64,000 nucleotides of DNA from Actinocatenispora comari (GTDB lineage: Bacteria; Actinomycetota; Actinomycetes; Mycobacteriales; Micromonosporaceae): the NCBI RefSeq assembly GCF_017312725.1, contig NZ_BOPO01000053.1, forward strand, positions 148,268-212,267, in the 5' to 3' direction. Under the pieces are notes generated by a model. It had not been told where the DNA came from and did not search any database. It saw only the letters and a program-made list of their open reading frames with translations. The translations under genes and the position numbers were made by a program. Below, piece by piece: positions 27,077 through 36,433 of this stretch. Numbering within the stretch: position 1 is the first letter of the stretch; each line of letters starts with the position of its first letter.

Positions 27077-29833
27077 TCAGGCCTGGTGGTCGACGAGGGA
27101 TTCGCGGTGGGCGATGGCCGCCGCCTCGGTCCGGCTGGTGGCGCCCAGCTTGGCCAGGATGTGCGAGACGTGCACGCCCGCGGTGCTCGGCGAGATGTGC
27201 AGCCGCTGCGCGATCTGCCGGTTGCTGTGCCCCGCGGCGAGCAGTTCCAGCACGTCGCGCTCCCGGTCGGTCAGGCCGTGCCGGGCCGGCGTCGCACCGG
27301 CCAGCCGCGCGATCCGCTGCGCGAGCGGCGCCGCGCCGAGCCGCTCGGCCAGCCCCGCCGCCTCCCGAAGGTGCGCGGCGGCATCCGCCGGGCGGTCGGC
27401 GCGGGCGTGCTGGTACAGCGCCTCGGCCAGCTCGTACGGTTGGTCCAGGGCGCGCCAGGCGGCCACCGCCGGGCCGAAACCGCGGCCGTCCAGCAGCGCC
27501 CGCAGCATGGTTCGGTGCGCCTCGTCGAACGGCCCGTCCACCTCGATCGCCGCGTCGAGCGCGGCGATCCGCTCCCGCCGTGCCGGTACGCCGGCCGCCG
27601 CGCGGCCGCCGCGCTCCAGCCGGGCCCGCAGCACCAGCGCACCGGCGAGCAGCACCGGCCGGGAGTCGTTGCCGTAGTTGACGACCAGCGCCGGATCGGC
27701 GAGCGCCCGGTCGAGGTACCGGTCGGCGACGTCCAGCTCGCCGCGCGCCACCGCGACCCCGCACAGCAGCTGATGGCGGGCCAGCAGGCCGAGCAGGTCG
27801 TGCCCGTCGACATCGGCGACCAGCCCGGCCGCCTCCTCGGCCGCGCCGAGCTCGCCGCGCAGCAGCGCCAGCCGGCCGGCCAGGATGCGCAGCGCGAGCC
27901 GGGTCGCCCGGGGCGGGTCCTCCCGCAGCGCCTCGGCCAGTACCGTGTCCGCCTCGTCCCACCGCCCGGCCAGCATCAGCCCGCGCGCCGCGTACCGGGC
28001 GAGCTCGGCGCCGCGGCTGCGGGCCAGGCCGAGCCGGCGGGCCCGGCGGATGCCGTCCCGGGCCACCGCGACAGCCCGCTGCTGATCGCCGAGCCGGGTG
28101 TGCAGCGCCGCCTGGTACATCGGTACGGTCAGGGCCAGGTCCGGGCTGTCCAGCCGTTCGGCGAGCGTCGCCGCCTCGGCCAGCAGGGCCAGCTCGCCGG
28201 TCATCGCGCCGACCCCGAGCAGCCCGCGTACCGTCACGGTCGGGTCGCCGGTGCGGCGCCCGGCCCGCAGCGCGGCGGTGAACTCGGCGCGGGAGGCCTC
28301 GGTACGCAACGGCCGGCCCATCGCCGTCATCCCGAGGATCCGGCCACGCTGCACGCTGTCCGGATCGTCCGGCAGCAGCGACAGCGCGCGTTCCAGATCC
28401 TCGATCCCGGTGCCGTCGAGCCGGATCGACAGCCGCCCGCGGTGTTCCAGCAGCAGCGCGGCCCGGTCGGGCTCGGCCCGCTCGTCCACGGCGGCGAGGC
28501 CCGCGCTGGCCAGCTCGATGCCGTGCGGGTAGTCGCCGGTGAGCATGGCCGCCTCGGCCGCCGCGGTCAGCACGTCCACCCGGTCCACGCCGAGCCGGCC
28601 GGCCGGATCGTCCACCCGGTCCCACACCTGCAGGACCCGGTCGAGCAGGTGCTGCTGCTCGGCGTACGCGTAGGAGCGGTACGCGCGGACCGCGCCGCGG
28701 TGGGCGGCGGTCAGCGTCGTCCCGGCATCGCCGGCGGCGTCCGCGTGCGCGGCCAGTTCGGCCAGCGATGCGCTGTCCCGCAGGGCTTCCGCGTACCGGG
28801 CGTGCACCCGGGCGCGCTCGCCGGGCAGCAGGTCCTCGTACACCGCCTGGCGGATCAGCGCGTGCCGGAAGTCGTACCCGTCGCCGTCGACCACCAGTAG
28901 GCTGCGGTCGACCAGCTCGCGCAGCAGCCCGTCGAGGTCGTCGTCCGGGCCCGGCTCGGCGACCTCGGCCAGCAGCCGGTGGTCGAGCCGGCCGCCGGCC
29001 GCCGACGCGGTACCCAGCAGCCGCCGGGCGGGCGCGGGCAGCGAGCGCGGACCGTCCAGCAGCAGCTCGCGCAGGCTGTCCGGGGTACGGTCGCCGGCCC
29101 GGGCGAGCGCCTCGACGAACAGCGGGTTGCCGTCGCTGCGTTCCCGGATCCGGCGCACCGCGACCGGATCCGGGGTGGCGCCGAGGATGGCGGCGAGCTG
29201 GTCGCCGACCTGGGCCTCGGACAGCGGACCCAGCCGCAGCGTCGTGGTCCGCGGGCCGCGGGCCAGCTCGGACAGCAGCGGGCGCAGCCGTGCCGTGCCG
29301 GCGTCCGCCGGGCGGTAGGTCGCCGCGAGCAGCACGCCCGGCTGGACCAGGTTGCGGGCCAGGAAACCGAACAGCTCGCGGCTGGCGGCGTCGGCCCAGT
29401 GCAGGTCCTCGATCGCCACCAGCAACGGCCGGTCCGCGGCGACGGTCTCGAACAGCGCCAGCACCGCCTCGTGCAGCCGGTGCTTGCCGCCGGAACCCGG
29501 CTGCTCGGCTCCCAACTGGGGGAACCACTCGGCGAGCTCGTGCGCCCGCCCGCCCGGTCCGTCGCTGATCAGCCGCCGCACCACCGCCACGAACGGCGCG
29601 TACGCGAGGCCGTCGCCGCCCAGCTCCGCGCAGGCGCCGGTCACCACCCGTACCCGGGCGGGCACCGAGGCGGTGAACTCGGCCAGCAGCCGGGACTTGC
29701 CGATGCCCGCCTCACCGGCGAGCAGCGCCACCGCCGGCCCGTGCCCGACCGCCGTCTCCAGGGTCGCGAGCAACGTCGCCAGCGCCTCGTCCCGACCGAC
29801 GAGTACCGGACTGACCACCTGCCGCGCCACCAC
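27077..29833 (-). CDS. LAL-family LuxR regulator with AAA ATPase
   Basis: 918 residues. Walker A GEAGIGKS at 40-47, Walker B-like LLVAIEDLHWAD, a long TPR-like helical middle of about 450 residues, and a C-terminal LuxR HTH (LTDRERDVLELLAAGHSNRQI, STAGVHVSHILAKLGA). LAL proteins are ATP-driven activators that sense ligands through the middle. GTG 29833 has TATGCT 6 nt upstream and no ribosome-binding site, so it is probably leaderless. No operon partner; target unknown. Confidence 0.88.
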   Translation of the reverse strand: MVARQVVSPVLVGRDEALATLLATLETAVGHGPAVALLAGEAGIGKSRLLAEFTASVPARVRVVTGACAELGGDGLAYAPFVAVVRRLISDGPGGRAHELAEWFPQLGAEQPGSGGKHRLHEAVLALFETVAADRPLLVAIEDLHWADAASRELFGFLARNLVQPGVLLAATYRPADAGTARLRPLLSELARGPRTTTLRLGPLSEAQVGDQLAAILGATPDPVAVRRIRERSDGNPLFVEALARAGDRTPDSLRELLLDGPRSLPAPARRLLGTASAAGGRLDHRLLAEVAEPGPDDDLDGLLRELVDRSLLVVDGDGYDFRHALIRQAVYEDLLPGERARVHARYAEALRDSASLAELAAHADAAGDAGTTLTAAHRGAVRAYRSYAYAEQQHLLDRVLQVWDRVDDPAGRLGVDRVDVLTAAAEAAMLTGDYPHGIELASAGLAAVDERAEPDRAALLLEHRGRLSIRLDGTGIEDLERALSLLPDDPDSVQRGRILGMTAMGRPLRTEASRAEFTAALRAGRRTGDPTVTVRGLLGVGAMTGELALLAEAATLAERLDSPDLALTVPMYQAALHTRLGDQQRAVAVARDGIRRARRLGLARSRGAELARYAARGLMLAGRWDEADTVLAEALREDPPRATRLALRILAGRLALLRGELGAAEEAAGLVADVDGHDLLGLLARHQLLCGVAVARGELDVADRYLDRALADPALVVNYGNDSRPVLLAGALVLRARLERGGRAAAGVPARRERIAALDAAIEVDGPFDEAHRTMLRALLDGRGFGPAVAAWRALDQPYELAEALYQHARADRPADAAAHLREAAGLAERLGAAPLAQRIARLAGATPARHGLTDRERDVLELLAAGHSNRQIAQRLHISPSTAGVHVSHILAKLGATSRTEAAAIAHRESLVDHQA

Positions 29834-29933
29834 CGCGCCAGCATAGGAGGAGGCGGTCGCCGGCCGGCGGTGTGCGGGTAAATACCGAGATCGCCGGATG
29901 TGCGGCGGGTGTTTAGGCGGCGAGCCTCGACCC

Positions 29934-31151
29934 ATGACGAGCTACCCCTTGCGCAGTATTGCCGCCCACGAGTTCGAGACCTGGGCCCGCATGATCACCA
30001 CCACCTACGGGCAGGACTGGCGCGACGGCGCGCTGCGCAGCGCGCAGACCTCGATCGAGCCGGAACGCACCACCGCCGCGTTCGACGGCGAGCAACTGGT
30101 CGGCGGAATGTCCATCTACGGGCGCTCCCTCACGGTTCCCGGTGGGTACGTGCCGGTCGCCGGCGTGACGCTGGTCGCGGTGCTGCCCACGCACCGCCGG
30201 CGCGGGCTGCTCACCGCGATGATGCGCCGCCAGTTCACCCAGCTGCACGAGTCCGGGGGCGAGCCGGTCGCCGCGCTCAACGCGGCCGAGGCCACCATCT
30301 ACGGCCGGTTCGGGTACGGGATCGCGAGCCACCTGGCGCTCCTCGAGGGCGACACCCGGTTCCTGACGATGCGGCCGGACGTCGAGACCGGCGGCAGCAT
30401 CCGGCTGCTCGACGCCGAGGCGGCCCGGCCGCTGCTGGAGAAGATCTACGACACGGCGTGCCGGGACACCGCCGGCTGGGTCGACCGCACCGACCGGTAC
30501 TGGACCGCCCGGCTCTACGACGCCGAGCACGTGCGCGACGGCGGTACCGCGCTGCGCTTCGCCGTGCACACCGACGCGGCGGGCACGGTGGGCGGCTACG
30601 TGTTCTACCGCTCCGCCGGCGGCACCGTGCGGGTGGTCGAGCTCGCCGCGACCACCCGCGGCTCGTACGCGGCGCTGTGGCGGTACCTGATCGACCTCGA
30701 CGGGCACGACCACGTCAGCTACCAGGGGGCCACCGACGAGGTGCTGCCCCACCTGCTGCGCGACCCGCGGGCGGTGCACCGGACCGTGGTCGACAACCTG
30801 TGGGTACGGCTGGTCGACGTCGGCCGGGCGCTGACCGCGCGCCGCTATGCGAGCCCGGTCGACGTGGTGTTCCAGGTCGAGGACGAGTTCTGTGGCTGGA
30901 ACGCGGGCCGCTACCGGCTGCGCGCCGACGGCGACCGGGTCGACTGGGAACCCACGCGGGACCGCGCCGAGCTGCGGCTGTCGGCGACCGAGCTGGGCGC
31001 CGCGTACCTCGGCGGCACGACCCTGACGGAACTGGCCGCCGCCGGCCTGGTCGAGGAGCTGCGGCCCGGCGCGGTGGCCACCGCGTCGCGGGCCTTCCGG
31101 GCCGACCGGGACCCGTTCCACCCCTCCGGCGGCGCGTTCCCGGCGTTCTGA
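29934..31151 (+). CDS. Eis-like GNAT N-acetyltransferase
   Basis: 405 residues, the Eis length. First GNAT domain with acetyl-CoA loop VLPTHRRRGLLTAMM, second GNAT-like domain (IYGRFGYGIA; VVELAATTRGSYAALWRYLID) and a sterol-carrier-like C-terminal domain. The chain ends GGAFPAF; in Eis the C-terminal carboxylate of Phe is catalytic, and it is kept here. Eis enzymes acetylate aminoglycosides at several amines, Lys side chains or polyamines. ATG 29934 is chosen from the start of homologous sequence (MTSYPLRS). Confidence 0.85.
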   Translation: MTSYPLRSIAAHEFETWARMITTTYGQDWRDGALRSAQTSIEPERTTAAFDGEQLVGGMSIYGRSLTVPGGYVPVAGVTLVAVLPTHRRRGLLTAMMRRQFTQLHESGGEPVAALNAAEATIYGRFGYGIASHLALLEGDTRFLTMRPDVETGGSIRLLDAEAARPLLEKIYDTACRDTAGWVDRTDRYWTARLYDAEHVRDGGTALRFAVHTDAAGTVGGYVFYRSAGGTVRVVELAATTRGSYAALWRYLIDLDGHDHVSYQGATDEVLPHLLRDPRAVHRTVVDNLWVRLVDVGRALTARRYASPVDVVFQVEDEFCGWNAGRYRLRADGDRVDWEPTRDRAELRLSATELGAAYLGGTTLTELAAAGLVEELRPGAVATASRAFRADRDPFHPSGGAFPAF

Positions 31152-31193
31152 GCCGGATGCGGGCGGGCCGGCAACCGACCCCGCCCGCCCGCG

Positions 31194-31577
31194 TCAGCCC
31201 TCCGGATAGAACAGGAACAGGGTGCACCCGGTGGTCGTGCCGGGCACGTGCCAGCTTCCCGCCGGCGCGTGCAGGAACGTACCGGCGGGGTGGTCGGTTG
31301 CGCCGTCGTGGAAGGTGCCGGCGACCACGTACACCTCCTCCGGGCCGGGTTGGTGCACGTCGCGGTGCGGCCACGAGGTACCGGGCGCCATCTCCAGCAC
31401 GTGCGCGTGCGCGCCGGTCCGCCCGGTCCACAGGGTGCGCAGCCGGATGCCGGGGAACAGCTCGCGGCCCTCGGCCTCGTCGACGTGCGCGGCGGTGTAG
31501 CCCGGCTGGGCCAGGATCTCGGGATGCGATGCCCCTGGCGACGGCTGGGTGCCCGCGGGTGTCGGTTTCGATGGCAT
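31194..31577 (-). CDS. Cupin-domain protein
   Basis: 127 residues. Cupin motif 1 SWPHRDVHQPGPEEVYVVAGTF gives metal-ligand candidates His, His and Glu; motif 2 is near APAGSWHVPG. A small single-domain beta-barrel, possibly a ChrR-like sensor domain or small dioxygenase/isomerase. Divergent from the GlxA-type regulator, whose control it may share. ATG start. Confidence 0.75.
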   Translation of the reverse strand: MPSKPTPAGTQPSPGASHPEILAQPGYTAAHVDEAEGRELFPGIRLRTLWTGRTGAHAHVLEMAPGTSWPHRDVHQPGPEEVYVVAGTFHDGATDHPAGTFLHAPAGSWHVPGTTTGCTLFLFYPEG

Positions 31578-31647
31578 GGCCTCACCGTGCCGCCGGCACC
31601 CGGTTCACGACAGCGCCCGGCCCGCCAGCCTGGGGTACTTTTCTGCC

Positions 31648-32577
31648 ATGCATCGTGTGGTCGCGCTGGTGCGTCCGGTGCAGTCGACGTTCGAACTGGG
31701 CTGCGCGGTCGAGGTGTTCGGCACGCGACGCCCGGGCGTGCCGGCGCACTACGAGTTCGCCGTGTGCACGCCGCGGCCCGGGCCGGTGCCGACCTCGGCC
31801 GGGTACACGATGTCGGTGCCGCACGGCCTGCCGGCGCTGGCGACCGCCGACACGGTGATCATCCCGGGCTGGCTGCCGGTGACCGCGGTGCCGTCGCCGG
31901 CGGTACTGGACGCGCTGCGGCAGGCGCACGCCCGCGGCGCCCGGTTGGTGACGATGTGCTCGGGGGTCTTCGCGCTGGCCGCCACCGGCCTGCTGGACGG
32001 CCGGTCGGCCACCAGCCATCCCGACCGGGCCGAGCAGCTGCAGCGCCGGTACCCGCGCATCCGGGTCGAGTCGCGGCGCCGCTTCGTCGACCACGGCGAC
32101 GTGGCCACCAGCGCGGGCGCGGGCGCCGGCCTGGACCTGTTCCTGCATCTCGTCGGCCGCGACCACGGCGCCGGGTACGCCGCCGCGCTCGCCCGGCACA
32201 TGGTGCTGCCGCCGGGGCAGCCCGAGCCGCCCGTCACCGCCGCGCCGCCGGAGCGGGGCCCGGCCCTCGACGGGGTACTGGACTGGGCCGAGGCGCGGCT
32301 GGACGCGGATCTGTCGGTGGCCGACCTGGCCGCCCGGCTGCACGTCTCGACCCGTACGCTGGCGCGCCGGTTCGCCGACGAGCTCGGTACCAGCCCGGGC
32401 GCCTGGCTGCTGGCCCGGCGGCTGGCGCGGGCCCGCGACCTGCTGGCCGGTACGGATCTGCCGGTCGAGGCCGTCGCGGCCCGGGTCGGCCTGCGCTCGG
32501 CGGTCAACCTGCGCCGGCGGTTCCACGCCCACGTCGGCACCACCCCGGGCGCCTACCGGCAGGCGGCGCGCGGCTGA
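31648..32577 (+). CDS. GlxA-type AraC regulator with DJ-1/PfpI domain
   Basis: 309 residues. N-terminal DJ-1/PfpI-like domain (VVALVRPVQSTFELG; nucleophile-like Cys104 in VTMCSGVFALA) and a C-terminal AraC double HTH (LSVADLAARLHVSTRTLARRFADELG; ending RRRFHAHVGTTPGAYR). Such regulators sense small nitrogenous ligands. ATG 31648 is preceded by TACTTT at a leaderless-like distance. Adjacent divergent cupin gene is a likely target. Confidence 0.85.
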   Translation: MHRVVALVRPVQSTFELGCAVEVFGTRRPGVPAHYEFAVCTPRPGPVPTSAGYTMSVPHGLPALATADTVIIPGWLPVTAVPSPAVLDALRQAHARGARLVTMCSGVFALAATGLLDGRSATSHPDRAEQLQRRYPRIRVESRRRFVDHGDVATSAGAGAGLDLFLHLVGRDHGAGYAAALARHMVLPPGQPEPPVTAAPPERGPALDGVLDWAEARLDADLSVADLAARLHVSTRTLARRFADELGTSPGAWLLARRLARARDLLAGTDLPVEAVAARVGLRSAVNLRRRFHAHVGTTPGAYRQAARG

Positions 32578-32610
32578 CCCGCGCCGCTCGTTCCGGTTGC
32601 ACCACCGCCG

Positions 32611-32627
32611 GCCGAGCCACGCTCGGC
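32611..32627. terminator. 7-bp stem, 3-nt loop hairpin
   Basis: GCCGAGC (32611-32617), CAC, GCTCGGC (32621-32627), located between the convergent regulator and propeller genes. Short but GC-only and tight. Confidence 0.45.
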
Positions 32628-32687
32628 TGCACCACGCGCACCGGCCGGGCAACGCTCGTCGAGCCGGTTGCGCGACCGCCGGCCGGT

Positions 32688-34004
32688 TCAGGCCGGGAAG
32701 AACGCGATCCGGGCGTGGTACTCGCCGTGCACGTGCGTGGTGTCGCTGGTGATCCACAACCCGGCGTCGGTGGCGAGGATGCAGAACACGCCGACCCCGC
32801 GGTCCTTGCGCGGGTTCCAGGCCAGCGCCCGCCCGTTCGAGGTGGACACCGCGGCGATACCGGGCCGGGACACCGCACCGGGGCCGGCGCTGTTGTTGCC
32901 CTTCGGGTTGTCCAGCCACCGCTGGTGCCCGCCGACGTACACCGCGGCGTCGGTGATCGCCGCCGACAGCAACGTGTCGCCACCGGTCCAGTTGACCCAG
33001 GCCGGGCTCCCGTCGCCGGCGAGGTCGAACCGGGCGACCGCGTCGCACAGCTTGCCGGCCCGGCCGCCGCCGGTCGCCGCCACCACGAACCAGCCGCCGC
33101 CCGGCGCCACCGCGATGCCCCGGACGTAGGTGGGGAAGTGGTCGGAGCACTGTGGCTGGTACCGGGTGGTGGACCACGGGTCGAGCCGGACGTTTCCGGC
33201 GCCGAGGTCGGCGACGGCGAGCTGGGCGCGGGCCCGGCCGGCGACCTGGTCGAAGTTGCCGCCGAAGATCAGCGTGCGGTGGTCGGGGGTCACGGCCAGG
33301 GCGGTGACCTTGATCGGCGAGCGGGCGCCGCTGGTGGTGTGCCGCGGTACGGCCAGCCGCAGGTTCACGTCGCCGGTGGCGCGGCCGGTGGCCGGGTCGA
33401 ACGAGGCCAGCGCCGGCCGCGACCTCCGGTCGACGGTCTGGAACGAGCCGCCCGCGATCAACCGGTCACCGGCCAGCACGAGCCGGGCGACCGGCCCGTC
33501 GAGCGTCGAAGGCCGGAACCCGGGCCAGGCGGCGCCGGTACCGGCATCCACCCGGGCGAGGTACGGCGCCCGGGCCGACCCGCCGGAGCGGAACGAGCCC
33601 GCCACGTACAGCGACCTGCCGTCCGGCGCGGCGGCGAGCGCGGTGACCGGCCCGTCCAGTACCGGCCGGAACCGGGTGTCGATCGCCCCGGTACGGGCGT
33701 CGAACGCGAACAGTGACCTGATCCGCCGCACCTGGTTGGAACCGGCGTCTCGTTCGGAGCCGAACGATCCGGCGGCGTACATCAACTCGCCGACCTGGAC
33801 CACCTGGTACACCGACCCGTCGAGCACGTCGGGCGTCCAGCTCGCCGGATCGTCGGACACCACGCCGCCGCCGGCGGCCGGCCGCCGCGCGCCGTCGGGC
33901 GCCGCCCGCGCCGGGGTCGTCAGGGCGGCGGCGCAGGCCGTGACACACAGCCACAGCAGGGCACCGAGCAACCGACCGCGCAGCGCGCTGTTCGTACCGG
34001 GCAT
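32688..34004 (-). CDS. Secreted beta-propeller-like protein
   Basis: 438 residues. Signal peptide (MPGTNSALRGRLLGALLWLCV... ending ARA). The mature chain repeats a pattern of about 45-60 residues: YAAGSFGSERD, LYVAGSFRSGG, LIAGGSFQTV, LIFGGNFDQVAG, VYVGGHQRWLD, each followed by a strand and ARVD or ASFDPATG. This is the beta-propeller repeat style seen in delta-60-type and related extracellular proteins. Function unknown; probably exported and cell-surface. ATG 34004 with GAAGAGG upstream. Confidence 0.72.
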   Translation of the reverse strand: MPGTNSALRGRLLGALLWLCVTACAAALTTPARAAPDGARRPAAGGGVVSDDPASWTPDVLDGSVYQVVQVGELMYAAGSFGSERDAGSNQVRRIRSLFAFDARTGAIDTRFRPVLDGPVTALAAAPDGRSLYVAGSFRSGGSARAPYLARVDAGTGAAWPGFRPSTLDGPVARLVLAGDRLIAGGSFQTVDRRSRPALASFDPATGRATGDVNLRLAVPRHTTSGARSPIKVTALAVTPDHRTLIFGGNFDQVAGRARAQLAVADLGAGNVRLDPWSTTRYQPQCSDHFPTYVRGIAVAPGGGWFVVAATGGGRAGKLCDAVARFDLAGDGSPAWVNWTGGDTLLSAAITDAAVYVGGHQRWLDNPKGNNSAGPGAVSRPGIAAVSTSNGRALAWNPRKDRGVGVFCILATDAGLWITSDTTHVHGEYHARIAFFPA

Positions 34005-34148
34005 GCTGACCTCTTCCGGCAGACCACCGAAGCGGGCCCAGCGTAAGGCCGATGTTGCTCTCTGTTGTGCCATCGAAGCCCGACTCGCACGAACCGGTGA
34101 TATCCGGCGTTTCGTCCGCGAGCCGAGGGAGCGGCGCCCGCCCGCCTC

Positions 34149-34790
34149 TCAACCGTCCGCGGGTCTGCGGGCGTGGACGCGTTCGATGCTGCCCGCCTTG
34201 ATGCGCTCGACCGCCACGATCTCGAACCCGGCCGCCTCGACCAGCGGCAGTTGCCGGCGGGTGAAGTACTCGCCGGCACTGCGGATCGTCCAGCGCTCCA
34301 GCAGCCACTGGGCGGCGTGGATCGGCGGCCAGGTGCTGGCGACGTGGTCGACCAGCAGCAGCCGCCCGCCCGGTACCAGCACCCGGCGCATCTCGCGGAT
34401 CGCCGCGGCCGGGTCGGGGATCGAGCACAGCGCCAGCGCGCACGCCACCGTGTCGAACGACGCGTCCGGCAGTGGCAGGTGTTCGGCGTCGCCCTCCCGC
34501 AGGTCGGCGTCGAGGCCGAGGTCGGCGGCGCGGCGGCGGGCGATGGCGAGCATGGCCGGGCTCAGCTCCACCCCGGTCAGCGTCACGCCGGCGGGGTAGT
34601 ACGGCAGGTTGCGGCCGGTGCCGGGGGCGATCTCCAGCACCCGGCCGCGGACCCGTTCGCCCAGCCACTGCCGGTCGCCGCCGAACCAGATCCGTTCGTA
34701 GAACGCCATCTGCCGGTCGTAGTGCGCGGCGCCGGAGTCCCACACCCGCCGCTGCCGCGCGGTGGGGTCGTCGCCGTCGGTATCGCTCAT
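34149..34790 (-). CDS. Class I SAM-dependent methyltransferase
   Basis: 213 residues. Motif I VLEIAPGTGRNLPYY, acidic motif II in LTGVELSPAMLAIARRR, motif III-like FDTVACALALCSIPDP and post-motif MRRVLVPGGRLLLVDH. The pattern resembles the phospholipid/UbiE-related group (PmtA-like start VWDSGAAHYDRQM). ATG 34790, with TTG just upstream possible. Downstream of an ABM gene on the same strand, but 83 bp apart. Confidence 0.82.
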   Translation of the reverse strand: MSDTDGDDPTARQRRVWDSGAAHYDRQMAFYERIWFGGDRQWLGERVRGRVLEIAPGTGRNLPYYPAGVTLTGVELSPAMLAIARRRAADLGLDADLREGDAEHLPLPDASFDTVACALALCSIPDPAAAIREMRRVLVPGGRLLLVDHVASTWPPIHAAQWLLERWTIRSAGEYFTRRQLPLVEAAGFEIVAVERIKAGSIERVHARRPADG

Positions 34791-34873
34791 CAACAGAGCC
34801 TGCCCCTCCTCGGCTGCGGAAAGATCGACGCTACGCCAGCCGGCGAGCCGTCCGGTACACGCCGCGGAACCCG

Positions 34874-35557
34874 TCAGGACGCCACGGCGATCCCCCGGTA
34901 CGGGGCGAAACGCGTGACGGCGATGCCGGCGACGCCGGGGGAGCCGCCGGCGGCTGCGCGCAGCCGCGGCGCCGGGGTGCGGGTGGCCGCGCGGTGCGCG
35001 GCGGCGGTGGTCCACTCGGCCAGGTTGACCGCCCGGGTGCCGTTGAGGCCGAGGTGGAAGTGCGCCGCGGTCAGCCCGGCGGCGGGCGCTGCCGCCTCGG
35101 TACCGGCGGCCGCGAACACGCCGTCGACCCACGTCCGTGGCCGCTGCGGGTCGGTGCCGTCGAACTCGACGGTGACCGTGACCAGGCAACCGGTCGGCGG
35201 TGCGGCCGGTGCCCGACCGGTGCTGCGGTACCGGCGGTAGGCGGTGACCCGCCGATGCTCGATGCCGGTCAGCCGCGCCCGGACCGCGCGCAGCCAGCGC
35301 TGCCGCTCGCCGCCGACGAACCGGCGGGGTGCGTCCGGATCGGTCCACTGCTGGTAGTGCAGGACCGTGGCGGCGTCCTCGCCGAGCAGGCAGTGGTAGG
35401 CGAGCAGCCCGGGAGGTGGCGATGACTCGCGCCAGGCGGCCAGCACGGCGTCGGCGGCGCGCCGTTGGTCACCGCGCCGCACGCCCCACTCGCCGATCAG
35501 GACCACGCCCACGCCGGCGCGGGCCAGGTCGGGCACCGAATCCGCGTCGGCCCACAT
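34874..35557 (-). CDS. Antibiotic biosynthesis monooxygenase (ABM)-like protein
   Basis: 227 residues that look like two dimeric alpha/beta-barrel (ABM) halves: VVLIGEWGVRRGDQRRAADAVLAAWRESSPPPGLLAYHCLLGED, then VTVTVEFDGTDPQRPRTWVDGVF. No obvious cofactor site. ABM-fold enzymes are cofactor-free oxygenases or small-molecule isomerases. Divergent from TetR, and an imperfect palindrome near 35567-35588 lies between, so it is probably the repressed gene. Confidence 0.65.
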   Translation of the reverse strand: MWADADSVPDLARAGVGVVLIGEWGVRRGDQRRAADAVLAAWRESSPPPGLLAYHCLLGEDAATVLHYQQWTDPDAPRRFVGGERQRWLRAVRARLTGIEHRRVTAYRRYRSTGRAPAAPPTGCLVTVTVEFDGTDPQRPRTWVDGVFAAAGTEAAAPAAGLTAAHFHLGLNGTRAVNLAEWTTAAAHRAATRTPAPRLRAAAGGSPGVAGIAVTRFAPYRGIAVAS

Positions 35558-35626
35558 GACCCCTCCAAAATGCCTCTCAATGGCACTTTACCACGAGGAG
35601 CGAACGCGCCTGATAGGCTCGACTGC

Positions 35627-36310
35627 GTGACCGGCCCGGCGCCCTCCCTGCGCGACCGCAAGAAACAGCGCACCCGCGTGCTGCTGCACGAGACGGCGCT
35701 GCGGCTGTTCCTGCAGCGCGGCTTCGACGCCGTCACGCTCGACGAGCTGGGCGAGGCGGCCGAGGTGTCCAGGCGCACCTTCTTCCGCTACTTCGCCGCC
35801 AAGGACGCGGTGGCGCTGGCCGCCGAGACCGAGCTGTGGGACGCCTACCTGCACCGTCTGGCCGACCGCGAGTGGCGCGGCAGCGTGCTCGCCGCGCTGC
35901 GTGACAGCCTCACCGACACCGTCCGCGCGATGGGCGACGAGTGGCTGCGCCGGTTCCTCGCCACCAGGGGGCTGATCGCCCGCACCCCGGCGCTGCGCGC
36001 CGCGAGCGACGCGGCGGGCATCCGGACCCAGGACCGCATCGCCGACGTGCTGGACACCGCGCTCGGCGGGGAGCGCGACCTGCGGGTCCGGCTGCTCGCC
36101 GAGCTCACGCTGGCCGCCTGGCGCTGCGCGGCCCGCGAATGGGTGCGCGGCGACAAGCGCCCCGCCGGCCGCGCCAAGGTCGACGGCCTGGTCCGGCACC
36201 TCGACGACGCGTTCGACGCACTGCCCGCCGCTCTCGGCCTCACCGCACCCGCCCGGGACGCGGCCGGCCCGGCGGCGGCCAGCGCCGGTGCCGCGTCGCG
36301 GCGCCGCTGA
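35627..36310 (+). CDS. TetR-family transcriptional regulator
   Basis: 227 residues. HTH at about 15-60 (LHETALRLFLQRGFDAVTLDELGEAAEVSRRTFFRYFAAKD) with the TetR signature; the rest is the helical ligand-binding dimer domain. GTG 35627 has TAGGCT 7 nt upstream and no ribosome-binding site, so leaderless is likely; longer in-frame starts run over the divergent gene. Probable repressor of the ABM-like gene. The C-terminal tail is Ala/Gly-rich. Confidence 0.85.
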   Translation: MTGPAPSLRDRKKQRTRVLLHETALRLFLQRGFDAVTLDELGEAAEVSRRTFFRYFAAKDAVALAAETELWDAYLHRLADREWRGSVLAALRDSLTDTVRAMGDEWLRRFLATRGLIARTPALRAASDAAGIRTQDRIADVLDTALGGERDLRVRLLAELTLAAWRCAAREWVRGDKRPAGRAKVDGLVRHLDDAFDALPAALGLTAPARDAAGPAAASAGAASRRR

Positions 36311-36433
36311 CCGCACGACCCCGCCGGTGGGGTGCGGCGGGCCGCCGGATCGGGGCGAATGCCGTACGATCGCTGCTTCCGGCCGGTGCCGCGGGCCTGG
36401 TGGCGTCGGCCCGCCGCCGAAGAAGGAGCAGCG

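Noticed and set aside
25812..29528. One very long minus frame joining the LAL region to the substrate-binding protein
   Set aside because: The substrate-binding protein has its own Tat/lipobox start at 26924; the upstream part is a shadow frame of the LAL gene.
34874..35557. Secondary-metabolite gene cluster around the ABM-like gene
   Set aside because: No PKS, NRPS, terpene or other core biosynthetic gene is nearby; ABM-fold proteins are common elsewhere.
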